NCBI GenBank assembly: GCA_042095835.1 | Contig: JBELML010000060.1 | Coordinates: forward strand, 1 to 35,339 | Reading direction: 5' to 3' | Origin: DATFKA01 sp042095835 | Lineage (GTDB): Bacteria; Bacteroidota; Bacteroidia; Chitinophagales; Saprospiraceae | Length of the DNA stretch: 35,339 bases | Shown here: positions 5,213 through 14,479 of the stretch, one piece after another | How the letters are laid out: every line of letters begins with the position of its first letter | How positions within the stretch are numbered: the first letter of the stretch is position 1 | Notes under the pieces: generated by a model | Database searches by the model: none | The model's input: the letters and a program-made list of their open reading frames with translations, nothing else | What the model was told of the DNA's origin: nothing | Program-made: the position numbers and the translations under genes

Positions 5213-7816
5213 TTACCCAATCTTGAAGGAATACTCAATTTTTTCTACGATAGGGTAGCCTTCTTTATCTTTATTCATAAGGAAGATGTCGATGACAATC
5301 GTCTCCGGTTCATCTTTTTCGGTACTATCAAAAACAACATTGATGGTTCCTGATTCTCCTGGTTTATAATTGTCTTTATCAGAAGTAGCGGTTGTACACT
5401 CACAAGCGGTGATCGTTACAATCTCTGCTTCGGCATCTCCTTTATTCGTGAATTCATAAACGTATTCTCGCTTCTCTCCTTTCGCCACCTCCCCAAAATC
5501 TGTAGCTCGCTCTTTGAAAACAAGCAAAGGCAATCCACTAATATCGTCTTGGCCATAAAGAGAAGAGCCTTCCTGTATGGTCATGCCAGTATCTCCAGAT
5601 GGTCCTTCCTCTTTGTTGTCCATAGCTTTCTGGCTACTAGGGCCTTTTCCTCTAGGTACCTCTACCTTTCCTCCTGGTGTAGCAGGCGGCTGTACAATGA
5701 CCGTGCGCTTGACATAATCCGTACGTGGTACTGCTATGAAGGTGGGCCCTTCTAATATTTTAAACTCTGTCCTCCGGTTAATCTGGTGGGCATCTTCCAT
5801 TTCTTCTTCGGTTTCTAAAGAATCAATGTAGGGCTTGTCTAAGACATCCCCTTCTGTGAGGAAGTCAAATTTTCCAGCTACTCTTCTTGATACCGTTTGT
5901 GGTAGAGCTTTGCCATAGCCCTTAGCAACAATTCTGCGGCTACCAATACCTTTATTCTGTAACCAACGCTTGGCGGAATTGGCACGGCGCTGAGACAGAT
6001 TACGGTTGTAGGCTACGCCACCACGATAATCCGTATGCGAGCTTAGCTCAATCACCAAATCAGGGTTTTCCTCCAATAAACCGAGTAGGATTTCTAAATC
6101 TGGTTCCGCCTCTGGTTTGATTTTATCATCGTTGAAATCATATAAAATATTCTCCAGTACAAAAGCCTTTTCTATCGTCACCGTGTCCATCACCACGATG
6201 GTATCCGTTACGACAACTTCTGTTGGATGTGGTATTTTTTCTAGATAAAGTCGACGTACAAATTCCTCGGTTTCTTCCATGTTTAAGGTTGAAACCTCTC
6301 CTGTGGCAGGATAGAAGCCTTCGGCCATAGCCTTTAAGGTATAAGATTTTTCAACTTCCAATGGAAAATCGAAACGGTTGACTTCGGGTTGAGTTTGCTG
6401 TTCGTTTTTATTGGTGGTCACATTAGTTAAAATGACCGTACCTCCTGTAATAGGATCCTTTTTTTCACCTGCCGTGAAAAGCCCAACAACTAAACTAGCC
6501 TCAATGCGCTCCCACTCTAAAGCATAGATGTCGTCGCAGCAAGTACGTGCCTCCAAGGAACGCGCTCCACCTCCAGTACGATTTGAAGTGAAAAGCCCCT
6601 TGTAACCATCAAAATCAAGGGAGAAATATTGCTCGTCTTGCGCTGTATTGTAGCGACCACCTACATTCTCGGGAGCACTCCAGCGCGATCCATCCCATAC
6701 GGTATAGAAAATGTCTTGTCCTCCAAAACCAGGATGGCCATTAGAGCTGAAGAATAGGGTCCCATCAAAGAAATGAGGAGTAACTTCGTCACCAGGAGAG
6801 TTGACCGTTGGACCTAGGTTGACAGGTTCGGTATAGACACCCTCTCCTCGATAAGTGGCGTAATAAATATCTGTACCACCATATCCACCATCAATTTCTG
6901 CAACAAAGAAAAGCACTTCTCTACCAAAGAGTTCTCCAGGTGCCGGATGTCTGGCAATCCATTCTCCATTTACACCTAAGCACTCATTTGCTGCGCCCCA
7001 TTGATCGCCGTCTCCTGAGGCAAAATAAATCTTTGACTCCGTAACTTTATTATTCTCCAGGCGAGCTCTGGTGAAATAAAGACGAGTACCATCTTTAGAA
7101 AAACTTGGACTACTGGAGTGATACGTTGGACGATTGATTTTTACATCCAGCATGGCAGGTTCTTCCCAGCCCTTTTCTGTGGGTTTGGTACGGTATAATT
7201 GAGCGTAGCTGCTACCTTCGGTTTCGCCAGGTATGATGATCTCTTCGGGCTCAAAAGTGGTAAAGAATAGGCTGCCATCTCTACCATAGGCAGGACTATA
7301 TTGGCCCGTTACATTGTTGACCTCTTTGCCTAGCCTTTCTGGTTTAAATCTTTCTTTATCGTCTTCTTCAAATGCCATCGCCAATTCTATCCCGGATATT
7401 TCATTCTCGGCAAGTGTTTTAATGGCACCAGTAGGATTGGTGGCCAAGAATTTTTGGAGCTCCTCCAAGGCTTGTTCGTACTTGCCGGTCATTTTTAAAG
7501 CACGACCGTAGTTGTATCGAAGGCCATCGAGTTCACCTTCCTTATCACTGCGTAAAGCAGATGCATAATCTCTACTTGCACCAAAATAGTCTCTAATTTT
7601 AAGCCGAAGGTCCGCTATAATAGGTAGTAGTTCTTCGTCTTTGCGGTCATCGTAGGCTTCTTTGTATTTGTCGATTGCAAACTTGTAGTTGTTACTATCT
7701 ACCGCTAGTTGTGCAGCCTTGAGCAAGGTGCCATAGGCAGAGCCACCAATGGGCTGTGCACTCATACTTAGCGTTGCCATCAGGATAATGATCAGGGATA
7801 AAAACGCTTTTTGCAT
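5213..7816 (-). CDS. PorE-like OmpA-family protein: TPR, beta-propeller, CRD, OmpA, plus C-terminal DUF1573
   Basis: 867 residues with a signal peptide (about 1-20, cut near SMSA-QP). Domains in order are: TPR-like helices at about 30-150; PD40/WD40-like propeller blades at about 170-435 (PSFSKDGTRLYFTR, DEVTPHFFDGTLFFSSNG); a carboxypeptidase-regulatory-like fold at about 440-525; and an OmpA_C peptidoglycan-binding domain at about 555-690, with the diaminopimelate-binding D596 (SSHTDYRG) and an arginine in INRRTEFKIL. After a Pro/Gly-rich linker, a DUF1573 Ig-like domain fills 765-865 (FGEVAKGEKREYVYEFTNKG, CECTTA). The first four domains match the architecture of PorE of the type IX secretion system, which ties the complex to peptidoglycan. 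The DUF1573 tail is extra. The gene follows a PorP/SprF-like gene by 113 bp. It may be a secretion component or a paralogue that handles particular substrates. Confidence 0.9.
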   Translation of the reverse strand: MQKAFLSLIIILMATLSMSAQPIGGSAYGTLLKAAQLAVDSNNYKFAIDKYKEAYDDRKDEELLPIIADLRLKIRDYFGASRDYASALRSDKEGELDGLRYNYGRALKMTGKYEQALEELQKFLATNPTGAIKTLAENEISGIELAMAFEEDDKERFKPERLGKEVNNVTGQYSPAYGRDGSLFFTTFEPEEIIIPGETEGSSYAQLYRTKPTEKGWEEPAMLDVKINRPTYHSSSPSFSKDGTRLYFTRARLENNKVTESKIYFASGDGDQWGAANECLGVNGEWIARHPAPGELFGREVLFFVAEIDGGYGGTDIYYATYRGEGVYTEPVNLGPTVNSPGDEVTPHFFDGTLFFSSNGHPGFGGQDIFYTVWDGSRWSAPENVGGRYNTAQDEQYFSLDFDGYKGLFTSNRTGGGARSLEARTCCDDIYALEWERIEASLVVGLFTAGEKKDPITGGTVILTNVTTNKNEQQTQPEVNRFDFPLEVEKSYTLKAMAEGFYPATGEVSTLNMEETEEFVRRLYLEKIPHPTEVVVTDTIVVMDTVTIEKAFVLENILYDFNDDKIKPEAEPDLEILLGLLEENPDLVIELSSHTDYRGGVAYNRNLSQRRANSAKRWLQNKGIGSRRIVAKGYGKALPQTVSRRVAGKFDFLTEGDVLDKPYIDSLETEEEMEDAHQINRRTEFKILEGPTFIAVPRTDYVKRTVIVQPPATPGGKVEVPRGKGPSSQKAMDNKEEGPSGDTGMTIQEGSSLYGQDDISGLPLLVFKERATDFGEVAKGEKREYVYEFTNKGDAEAEIVTITACECTTATSDKDNYKPGESGTINVVFDSTEKDEPETIVIDIFLMNKDKEGYPIVEKIEYSFKIG

Positions 7817-7873
7817 AACTTTATCTATTTATGATCACAGCTATCAATTGTTAAAAAGATGGTGCTGAATTAT

Positions 7874-7881
7874 CAAATCTA
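7874..7881 (-). promoter_or_regulatory. Possible -7 promoter element for the OmpA gene
   Basis: On the minus strand this reads TAGATTTG, matching the Bacteroidota -7 consensus TAnnTTTG, 58 bp upstream of the ATG. No clear TTTG was found at the expected -33 spacing, so this is only a candidate for a second promoter inside the PorP-OmpA pair. Confidence 0.25.
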
Positions 7882-7929
7882 TTTTTTGAAAGGCTAATAC
7901 AGCCTTGATCGTTTGTGGATTTATGCTAT

Positions 7930-9048
7930 CTAAAACTGAGGACAAAGAATGGTTGGCTTGATTTCTGGCTGCTTATAGATATTGAAAATATAATTAGCCG
8001 CGATTTCGAATCCACCTTGGTTGCTTGTCACACTACTTAATTGAGAAAAGTTGAGATCATAGGACAAGCCTAGTCTTAAGCGTTCATCAATTACCGCACC
8101 CGCAAGTATCTGGCCAGCATCTCCAAATCTATACCCCAGGCCACCTTGTAGTTTGATCTGCTCGTTGAGTTGGTATCCACCTACTGCTTGGAGGATGATA
8201 TTATTGCCACTACCACTTGCTGTCTGAAATAGGAACGATGGCTCTGCGGTAATCTTATCTGTTAATGGATAGATGTATTGGCCATGTGCCGTAATGGTCA
8301 TTGGCCGAACCGCATCATCGTTTCCATCTTGGTTGGGGTTCTGTCCACCACCTTGACCACTGCTGCCAAATTCATCATTGGGTGATCCAATATGCGCAGC
8401 TGCAAGTCCTAGCTCTAAAGATGTACCCGCTTTGGGATCTTTTACTTTATAAAGAACACCGAAGTTAATATCGAAATAGCTAGTAGTTAGGTCGGCTTCC
8501 TCTCGATTACCGCCCATTTGGTTGCCACTTGAGGTGAGCAGGGGATCGTCTAAGGTAGGCGTACCATCGAGCTGGGATTGTAATACACTACCCGCAGTCA
8601 ATTCACCGTCTTGGGTCATAGTATTGATCGACCTCGAAATACTCCCCGCCTGAATACCAAAGGTGAGCATTTGGTTTTGCTTTTTATCTAAGGCATAATG
8701 ATAACTACCCGAAATAAGTAAGCCAGAGGTGGTTAATTCGCCCGTACCTACGCGATCGTTGATGAAAGTGACCCCTACGCCAACCCAATCTTGGTCTCTA
8801 AGACCCTGTATGATGGGCGCATCAATAAAAAAGGAAGGCGTTCGGAATTCATTGCCATTATCAAAAACGGTGAACCATTGATCTCTGAAGATACCACCTA
8901 CACGAACCGAGCCTAAAAAAGCACCCGTTTGTGCTGGGTTAATTTTGGTGGGAGCCATATTAAACAAAGAATAGTGCAAATCCTGGCTCTTCAATGATCC
9001 TAAACAGGCCATTCCCACTATTAGTAAAATAAGTTTACGTATTGTCAT
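7930..9048 (-). CDS. PorP/SprF family type IX secretion system membrane protein
   Basis: 372 residues from the ATG at 9048. A longer in-frame start at 9102 is possible, but the shorter start gives a clean signal peptide (MTIRKLILLIVGMACLGSLKSQ). The mature N-terminus, QDLHYSLFNMAPTKINPAQTG, and the following GGIFRDQW segment are typical of the PorP/SprF family of outer-membrane barrel proteins, as is the final PTILCPQF. The rest alternates beta strands ending in aromatic residues with a Gly/Asn-rich loop (about 230-245, GGGQNPNQDGNDD). PorP/SprF proteins act with PorE-like proteins in type IX secretion, and many genomes hold several paralogues, each next to a substrate or an OmpA gene. It is the first gene of a likely operon with the PorE-like gene. 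Confidence 0.9.
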   Translation of the reverse strand: MTIRKLILLIVGMACLGSLKSQDLHYSLFNMAPTKINPAQTGAFLGSVRVGGIFRDQWFTVFDNGNEFRTPSFFIDAPIIQGLRDQDWVGVGVTFINDRVGTGELTTSGLLISGSYHYALDKKQNQMLTFGIQAGSISRSINTMTQDGELTAGSVLQSQLDGTPTLDDPLLTSSGNQMGGNREEADLTTSYFDINFGVLYKVKDPKAGTSLELGLAAAHIGSPNDEFGSSGQGGGQNPNQDGNDDAVRPMTITAHGQYIYPLTDKITAEPSFLFQTASGSGNNIILQAVGGYQLNEQIKLQGGLGYRFGDAGQILAGAVIDERLRLGLSYDLNFSQLSSVTSNQGGFEIAANYIFNIYKQPEIKPTILCPQF

Positions 9049-9118
9049 ATAGATCAATTTGTTCTGTATCCTAGGATATAAGGTTTTGAGTCTACCGCTC
9101 AAAAAAAGGTAATATACT

Positions 9119-9126
9119 CAAAACTA
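9119..9126 (-). promoter_or_regulatory. Possible -7 promoter element for the PorP/SprF-PorE operon
   Basis: The minus strand reads TAGTTTTG, which fits TAnnTTTG, 71 bp upstream of the ATG at 9048. No good -33 TTTG was seen at the expected distance. The rest of the 9103-9317 spacer shows no gene. Confidence 0.3.
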
Positions 9127-9317
9127 CATAACTCTAACGAAATGAGCAGGAACTTATTTAATCAAAAGTTACCTAAAAGTAGCTTCCTACGCTCCGACTC
9201 TCGAAGAGATGAATTAAGTTCGTATCGAAGTGAAGTATTTGCATAAAACTCAGGATGAATGAATTACTTCGCTTTCCATACGCTAATGTACTCCTGAAAG
9301 TAGGAATATTCTCTTTT

Positions 9318-10361
9318 TTAGGCCCGATGATTACCTAAAATTTCCTGCACCTTCCCGACAATTCGGCTTTCATCAATTTGCTGCATACACTTAAAGTGGC
9401 CTTTGGGGCATTGATCATAACCAATTTTGGAGCAAGGTCGGCAAGACAGTTGATTAACCTGTACTATTGTGTTCGATCCTTGGCCCTTAGCGAAAAATGG
9501 GTACATGCCAAAAGCTGGAATGGTATTTCCCCAGATGGATATGATGTCTTTGTTAAAAGCTGCTGCAATGTGCATCATACCAGTATCATGACTGATGACT
9601 ACGGCGGCTTGACGGACAAGCGATGTAGATTGGTGTAGTTGGAGTGCTCCACAGGTATTGATGACTTGCTGCCCGGCAGCTTGAGCAATACGGGCACCCT
9701 GCTCTTTTTCGGCTGGACCACCCAGTAGAAAAACAGGATGCTTGATCGCTTTGGCAATACTGATGATCTTCTCCTCGGGCAGTCTCTTCGTCGCATGCGC
9801 AGCTCCAATGACAAGAGCGACGTATTGCTGTTCGGCCACTGCGGCTCTCAGTATTTCTTGATGCGAAAAGTAGCGCTCTGCCAGCTCTGCTGGGTCCAAT
9901 TCTTGGTCTTGGGGTATGAAATAGTCTAGACCTTTGCCATCGTATTCAATGGTCCAATCCTTGGTGGTGTCTAGATAGCGAGCTACTATGTGTCGATCTG
10001 GAAGGCGATTCCATTTGAGCTTGACCATTAACCATTTTTGGATATTGATTTTATCGAAGCTTCGGCTTGGTATACCCAATTGCCTTTTGAAATTTAGGCT
10101 TCTAAGGTTTTTATGGAGATCAATGATTAGCTCATACTTCTCCTTTTTAAGTTGCTGGATTAATTCCTTGAAATTATCATTCAGTGCCCAAACTTTAGAA
10201 ATATGAGGATTGGGGTCTAGAATGCTTTGGTAACTTTTTTTGGTGAGAAAATGAATTTCTGCTCCTGTTTGCTCTTTAATGCAACGGACCACAGGCGTAG
10301 TCAGCACAATATCTCCAATGGAGGAAAACCGAATGAGGAGTACCTTTTTTAAACCCTGCAT
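9318..10361 (-). CDS. Glycosyltransferase family 9 (ADP-heptose:LPS heptosyltransferase-like)
   Basis: 347 residues from the ATG at 10361. A longer frame begins with TTG at 10379, but the ATG places the family-typical KKVLLIRFSSIGDIVLTTPV directly at the N-terminus. GT9 marks are this first Rossmann strand, LIIDLHKNLRSL, VALVIGAAHATKRLP at the start of the second Rossmann domain, and the donor-site segment ISHDTGMMHIAAAFNKDIISIWG. Near the C-terminus, SCRPCSKIGYDQCPKGHFKCM is a cysteine-rich end often seen in this subgroup. It should add a heptose or related sugar to the lipopolysaccharide core on the cytoplasmic side. It follows the Uma2 gene by 31 bp, so it is probably co-transcribed. No other LPS genes are nearby. 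Confidence 0.9.
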   Translation of the reverse strand: MQGLKKVLLIRFSSIGDIVLTTPVVRCIKEQTGAEIHFLTKKSYQSILDPNPHISKVWALNDNFKELIQQLKKEKYELIIDLHKNLRSLNFKRQLGIPSRSFDKINIQKWLMVKLKWNRLPDRHIVARYLDTTKDWTIEYDGKGLDYFIPQDQELDPAELAERYFSHQEILRAAVAEQQYVALVIGAAHATKRLPEEKIISIAKAIKHPVFLLGGPAEKEQGARIAQAAGQQVINTCGALQLHQSTSLVRQAAVVISHDTGMMHIAAAFNKDIISIWGNTIPAFGMYPFFAKGQGSNTIVQVNQLSCRPCSKIGYDQCPKGHFKCMQQIDESRIVGKVQEILGNHRA

Positions 10362-10392
10362 AGACAAATTTGACCGCAAGATAAATTTTTAC

Positions 10393-10977
10393 TCATTTCG
10401 GTTCGAATATTACATTTCGAAATATAGAATTCAAGTCAATCTCTATACCCAAGCTATTAATTTTGAGTTGACTAGATTTTCCTAGGAATCGCTTGATATG
10501 CCACATCTCCCGTTCTCCTTTTAAAAATACTTCTACTTGGTACTTGTTTTGAGAAATCAGAATATATTCCTTTAAAGAAGGGATTTGTCTATAGTAATAA
10601 AATTTGTCACCTCGATCGTAGCTTTCTGTCGATTTGGAAAGTACTTCGATAATTACTCTTGGATTGACAACTGCTTCTTTATCATCCTCTGATTTAACAA
10701 TGGGACCACAAGTAACCATTGCATCTGGAAATAATATGCGATTTTCCTCAATGATATGCAGCTTGATTTCACTATTTAAAGGGAAGCAATCGGAGCCTTT
10801 CTCTAATAGTTTTAAATCTAGCTGAGAAAATATATTTCCACTGATCAAACCATGGTTATAGGTGCCGCCAGCCATAGCAAAAATTGCTCCTTGATGATAC
10901 TCATACTTCTGTTGAGTATCGTCTAATAGGATAAGGTAATCCTGGATTGATAGATTTGTTAACGGTCTGGCCTCCAA
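10393..10977 (-). CDS. Uma2 family (DUF820) PD-(D/E)XK endonuclease-like protein
   Basis: 194 residues. Uma2 features are YEYHQGAIFAMAGGTYNHG at 25-43, the acidic residue in FPDAMV (D85), and the PRVIIEVLSKSTESYDRGDK block with E111 and K115, followed by FYYYRQIPSLKEYILI. These correspond to the PD-(D/E)XK nuclease core. The biological role of the family is unknown, although copies are often multiple and mobile. The only plausible start is TTG at 10977. A stop codon lies just upstream in frame, and the first ATG would remove the conserved start of the fold. It lies 26 bp after the metalloprotease stop and 31 bp before the glycosyltransferase, so the three are likely on one transcript. Confidence 0.85.
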   Translation of the reverse strand: MEARPLTNLSIQDYLILLDDTQQKYEYHQGAIFAMAGGTYNHGLISGNIFSQLDLKLLEKGSDCFPLNSEIKLHIIEENRILFPDAMVTCGPIVKSEDDKEAVVNPRVIIEVLSKSTESYDRGDKFYYYRQIPSLKEYILISQNKYQVEVFLKGEREMWHIKRFLGKSSQLKINSLGIEIDLNSIFRNVIFEPK

Positions 10978-11003
10978 TTTTTTTTATTACAAAATTAAAT
11001 AAT

Positions 11004-14000
11004 TTATTTTTTCTTCACCAATTTACCAGAATAATGCTTCCCGGAAGTACTTATGATTTCATAGACGTAGAATCCAGGTAGCCAATGGTGGGTCATCACC
11101 TCTAATTGCTCCGTTTTGATCGATATCTCTTGATGAACAATTTGACCTGCGATATTTCTAATTGATAAACGCTCCATCTGGTCTTTTTCTAATACAAATT
11201 GAAATTGTTCCTCAAATGGATTCGGATACACCTTTAGATTAGCAGCATCTACTTCTGGTCGATCGTTGACAGTGGTTACGCTAGAAGCTCCAAAACAAAT
11301 CTCTAGTTTCCAACCCGTCAAACTTCCTTGCCCGCCATCGTCAAAGACCGTAAACTGCCAGATACCTTGCGTATTTTGGTCTCGATAGATGGTCATCGGG
11401 TTGTCAGGTGGAAGGGTAATGGCCTCGACAAGTGGACAGTCCTCGCTTGGCGTATCCGCCTCATCATCTATTGAAAAATCAAAACTTCCTTCACCCTCAC
11501 AATCCTCACGTCTATTGATGACGTCAACTACGGGGCCTTCCGGACTTCTTAGCTTAAAGTTGATACCTGAGATGTCGGCATAGGTACCCGTAATATCAAG
11601 CACATTGACATCGCGGATGGTCAAACTTTCCTCAATCTCAATTCTGGATTGTATAAATGGAAGCGCGTTAAAACTAATGGGTAGGTCACTTGGTGCGTAA
11701 ACGATACAGTTTACATCCTCCGTAGTGAAGGCTTGAATTTCTGAGAAACTTTCGGTCCCGCACAATTCATTGTTGGCGCTGATCTGCCAATAGTAGGTGC
11801 CTAAAGGATCCAGTCCAAAAGGTAAACGAAAAAAGGTGTCCTGCAAAGCTGGGCGCTGGAGTAGTATGGTTTCAAAGTTGGCATCACTAGCTAGGTAAAA
11901 ATTATAGCTGCTTGCTAGTGGATTATTCTGCCAAAAAAAAGTCGGACTAATAGAGATATCTAATGAATCACTACCTGGACTTAAAAGCGTCAAGTCTAAT
12001 TCTTCACCTTCTGAACTGATTAAAATGGGAAAGGAAATACTGTCCTTTACTTGTACCGAATTGGCATTCAAGGTGATAGAATAGGAGCCGCTAGACAAGG
12101 CATCTCCACCGAGTAGTAATAACTCAAACTGGCCACTATTTGCATCGATCGCCTTGAGCTGTGGTGCGAATCCCTCTGCTACTACTCCCAAACCTGTACT
12201 GTCAAGCGCTCCATTTTGGTTAATGAAGACAGGAATACGGATAGTGTCTGGGCTACAAAAGATCAAATCATCCGTTTCTACAACAAGCTCCAGTCGATTA
12301 TCCTCCGCACTGAGGCCTTGAATAGGAAAATCGCTATCTGTATAATCGAAATATATATTTTGATGTGCTTTTATTTTGATACGTGCATTATCAGTCACTG
12401 TACCAGATGGTATAAAGACAATAGCGGAGCCATCATTCTCTGCTGTCGCCAAAAGTTGATCGAATTGATCACCACCATCCAGGGAAAGCCAAATTTCTAC
12501 TGAGTCGGTATTGATAGGAGGGAGGTTCGTATTCGCGACTTCCCATTGAATCATTTGGTAGGTATTGGCCGTCAGGGACCCAATATTTTGAGCCCGAAAA
12601 GGACCTGCGGCACTGCTGATGTTATAGCCTACGTTTCCATAGCTCACTATCGCGCCTGTTTGAGCATTATCTCGTACAGTCAGTTGAAATAGCAGCGATC
12701 GATCCTGGTTGGGTAATAACTCGGTATCTAAGAATCGATTGGCAAGTAGGTTGTCTTTTCGTGGGAAAGTACGTTTAGAGTCCGTACTTGGTGGATAGGA
12801 GCGAAACAAAGGGGCGTTGCCATTTCCATAATTACCTAACGGAGCTGAGCCGCCGATATCTACTTGCTCCCAACAGTAAGTGAGCGGATCTCCGTCCGGA
12901 TCGATGGCCTGAGCATCTAACTCAAAGGGCGTTAGGATAGGAATATATAGGTCGTCTTCTTGAAAAGTAATAATGGGCTCTTGATTTTGTGCAGTGTCAA
13001 GCGTGGGGCAGTTCCCGCCTGTTCCGGTAATATATTCCTCCATTTGCCGGATACTCCCACCATGGAAATAAGGATCAACATTGGGTTGAAAATCATCTGT
13101 TCCACACAGCCCCGCATAACTCATAATTGTAGATCCTGCACCTGGCTCAAAGGCCGTTAAACCAAATCTATTAGATCCACAGCTCCCATTTACACCATTG
13201 TAAGTATGATTGGCACCCATTTGATGTCCAATTTCGTGAGCTAAAAAATCGATATCAAATGGATCACCTCTCGGAGAAGGTGTAGAGGTAAAACCTAATG
13301 CTTTGACAAAGCCATCACAGGCGGCTCCTAGCCAGGCATAGGCATCGAAGCCTACGCCGATTACGTGTCCAATGTCGTAGTTGCTTGTTCCGATTCGATT
13401 ATCTATAAAAGCTTGATTCTCATCGCCTTCGAAGCCACCTGTTTGGAAGGTGCTGGCATCTGGATCTGTTACGATCAAGGTGTCATTGTTCTCTACTAAT
13501 TGGAAACGAATGCCCAAGTCGACTTCGTAGACCTGATTCACTCTATTGATGGAAGTGACAATCCCAGCCATAGTCGCTTCCACTGAACTTCCGAAAAATT
13601 CAAAGTAGTTATAGGTTGCAGACATAGCTAATCTATAAACAAGTGTTCCACCACGGTCGACTTGTTGTTGGCTTCTTAATTGAACCGCAGTAGGCGCAAT
13701 GTCTACTTGACATGTACTGTGTTTAGACTCAATACAATTGTGGCTACTGTATGCTTGGTATATCTTTTTTTGCTCATTGAGGTAAGGATCAATATAAGTA
13801 CTATGTTGCCCACTAGAAATGATGGCATGAAAGGATGTAGAGGAGTAATTGAGTCGAATCCGCGTCTTGGGATCCCCAATTTTCCATCCTTTAAACACTC
13901 TGATATTGGGATATTTAGCTTGTAGACCCAGGGGTAAAAGATCATCTGCTTGGACAGTAAACTTTTGACTTTTACCTTCTTGGTCAGGTAAAGTGATTTG

Positions 14001-14222
14001 ATAAAAGGCGGACTCGTCTAAGCCCTGTTCTATTTTTTGCCGAAAGGCATCTAGGTCGAATTCAAAAACAAAGGCATTTTGAGTCTTGATATAAGGTGTT
14101 TCCTTCTGGAATTGTGCTGACTGCACAGGGCTTATAGCTTTCCAAGTGGTTTGTCCTATGGTGAATTGGGGCGTAAAAAATAGGATAAAGGGGAAAATGA
14201 CCCAGGCGATAGGTTTATTCAT
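11004..14222 (-). CDS. Secreted reprolysin-like (M12B-type) zinc metalloprotease with P domain and T9SS sorting signal
   Basis: 1072 residues from the ATG at 14222. The longer frame starts with TTG and adds eight residues ahead of a clean signal peptide (MNKPIAWVIFPFILFFTPQF). A propeptide-like region at about 25-190 precedes the catalytic domain. The zinc site is HEIGHQMGANH (H329, E330, H333, H339), and the Met-turn is STIMSYAG (M367). Ig/fibronectin-like segments follow at about 430-830, then a proprotein-convertase P domain at about 860-980 (ISGINFKLRSPEGPVVD, GIWQFTVFDDGGQGSLTGW). The C-terminus (LKVYPNPFEEQFQF ... GFYVYEIISTSGKHYSGKLV) is a type A sorting domain for the type IX system. 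The enzyme should therefore be exported and attached to, or released from, the cell surface, likely for protein degradation. Substrates are unknown. Confidence 0.92.
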   Translation of the reverse strand: MNKPIAWVIFPFILFFTPQFTIGQTTWKAISPVQSAQFQKETPYIKTQNAFVFEFDLDAFRQKIEQGLDESAFYQITLPDQEGKSQKFTVQADDLLPLGLQAKYPNIRVFKGWKIGDPKTRIRLNYSSTSFHAIISSGQHSTYIDPYLNEQKKIYQAYSSHNCIESKHSTCQVDIAPTAVQLRSQQQVDRGGTLVYRLAMSATYNYFEFFGSSVEATMAGIVTSINRVNQVYEVDLGIRFQLVENNDTLIVTDPDASTFQTGGFEGDENQAFIDNRIGTSNYDIGHVIGVGFDAYAWLGAACDGFVKALGFTSTPSPRGDPFDIDFLAHEIGHQMGANHTYNGVNGSCGSNRFGLTAFEPGAGSTIMSYAGLCGTDDFQPNVDPYFHGGSIRQMEEYITGTGGNCPTLDTAQNQEPIITFQEDDLYIPILTPFELDAQAIDPDGDPLTYCWEQVDIGGSAPLGNYGNGNAPLFRSYPPSTDSKRTFPRKDNLLANRFLDTELLPNQDRSLLFQLTVRDNAQTGAIVSYGNVGYNISSAAGPFRAQNIGSLTANTYQMIQWEVANTNLPPINTDSVEIWLSLDGGDQFDQLLATAENDGSAIVFIPSGTVTDNARIKIKAHQNIYFDYTDSDFPIQGLSAEDNRLELVVETDDLIFCSPDTIRIPVFINQNGALDSTGLGVVAEGFAPQLKAIDANSGQFELLLLGGDALSSGSYSITLNANSVQVKDSISFPILISSEGEELDLTLLSPGSDSLDISISPTFFWQNNPLASSYNFYLASDANFETILLQRPALQDTFFRLPFGLDPLGTYYWQISANNELCGTESFSEIQAFTTEDVNCIVYAPSDLPISFNALPFIQSRIEIEESLTIRDVNVLDITGTYADISGINFKLRSPEGPVVDVINRREDCEGEGSFDFSIDDEADTPSEDCPLVEAITLPPDNPMTIYRDQNTQGIWQFTVFDDGGQGSLTGWKLEICFGASSVTTVNDRPEVDAANLKVYPNPFEEQFQFVLEKDQMERLSIRNIAGQIVHQEISIKTEQLEVMTHHWLPGFYVYEIISTSGKHYSGKLVKKK

Positions 14223-14320
14223 AAAATGTATACTGTTGTTTATCAAATAGTAAGAGTATAATTCCCCATTTTGTGGAAAACTAGGGTGTCAAAAATACTT
14301 TTTTTGCCATTATCCTTATT

Positions 14321-14341
14321 TATTTTTGACCGCTATTTTTG
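14321..14341 (+). promoter_or_regulatory. Two overlapping-range promoter -7 candidates for tex
   Basis: TATTTTTG occurs twice, at 14321-14328 and 14334-14341, and each fits TAnnTTTG about 140-160 bp upstream of the tex ATG. A TTTG at 14303-14306 is 14 or 27 bp upstream, so neither spacing is ideal. The spacer 14223-14479 is divergent and also holds TGAATGA/ATGGGTGAATG words at 14361-14427. Confidence 0.25.
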
Positions 14342-14479
14342 AAATGTAGATGACAGGGAGGATTGAATAATGGGTGGATGAGTCAATGAACAATGGGTGA
14401 ATGTGTGAATGAATAATTTGTGAATGACTATTTGCCTCCATCTACGATTGCTCTAAAGATTGAATTACCTACTAAAATT

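Noticed and set aside
9220..9290. AGTGAAGTA ... TACTTCGCT inverted repeat upstream of the PorP/SprF-PorE operon
   Set aside because: Imperfect, with a long separation and no T run. It is probably chance in an AT-rich spacer.
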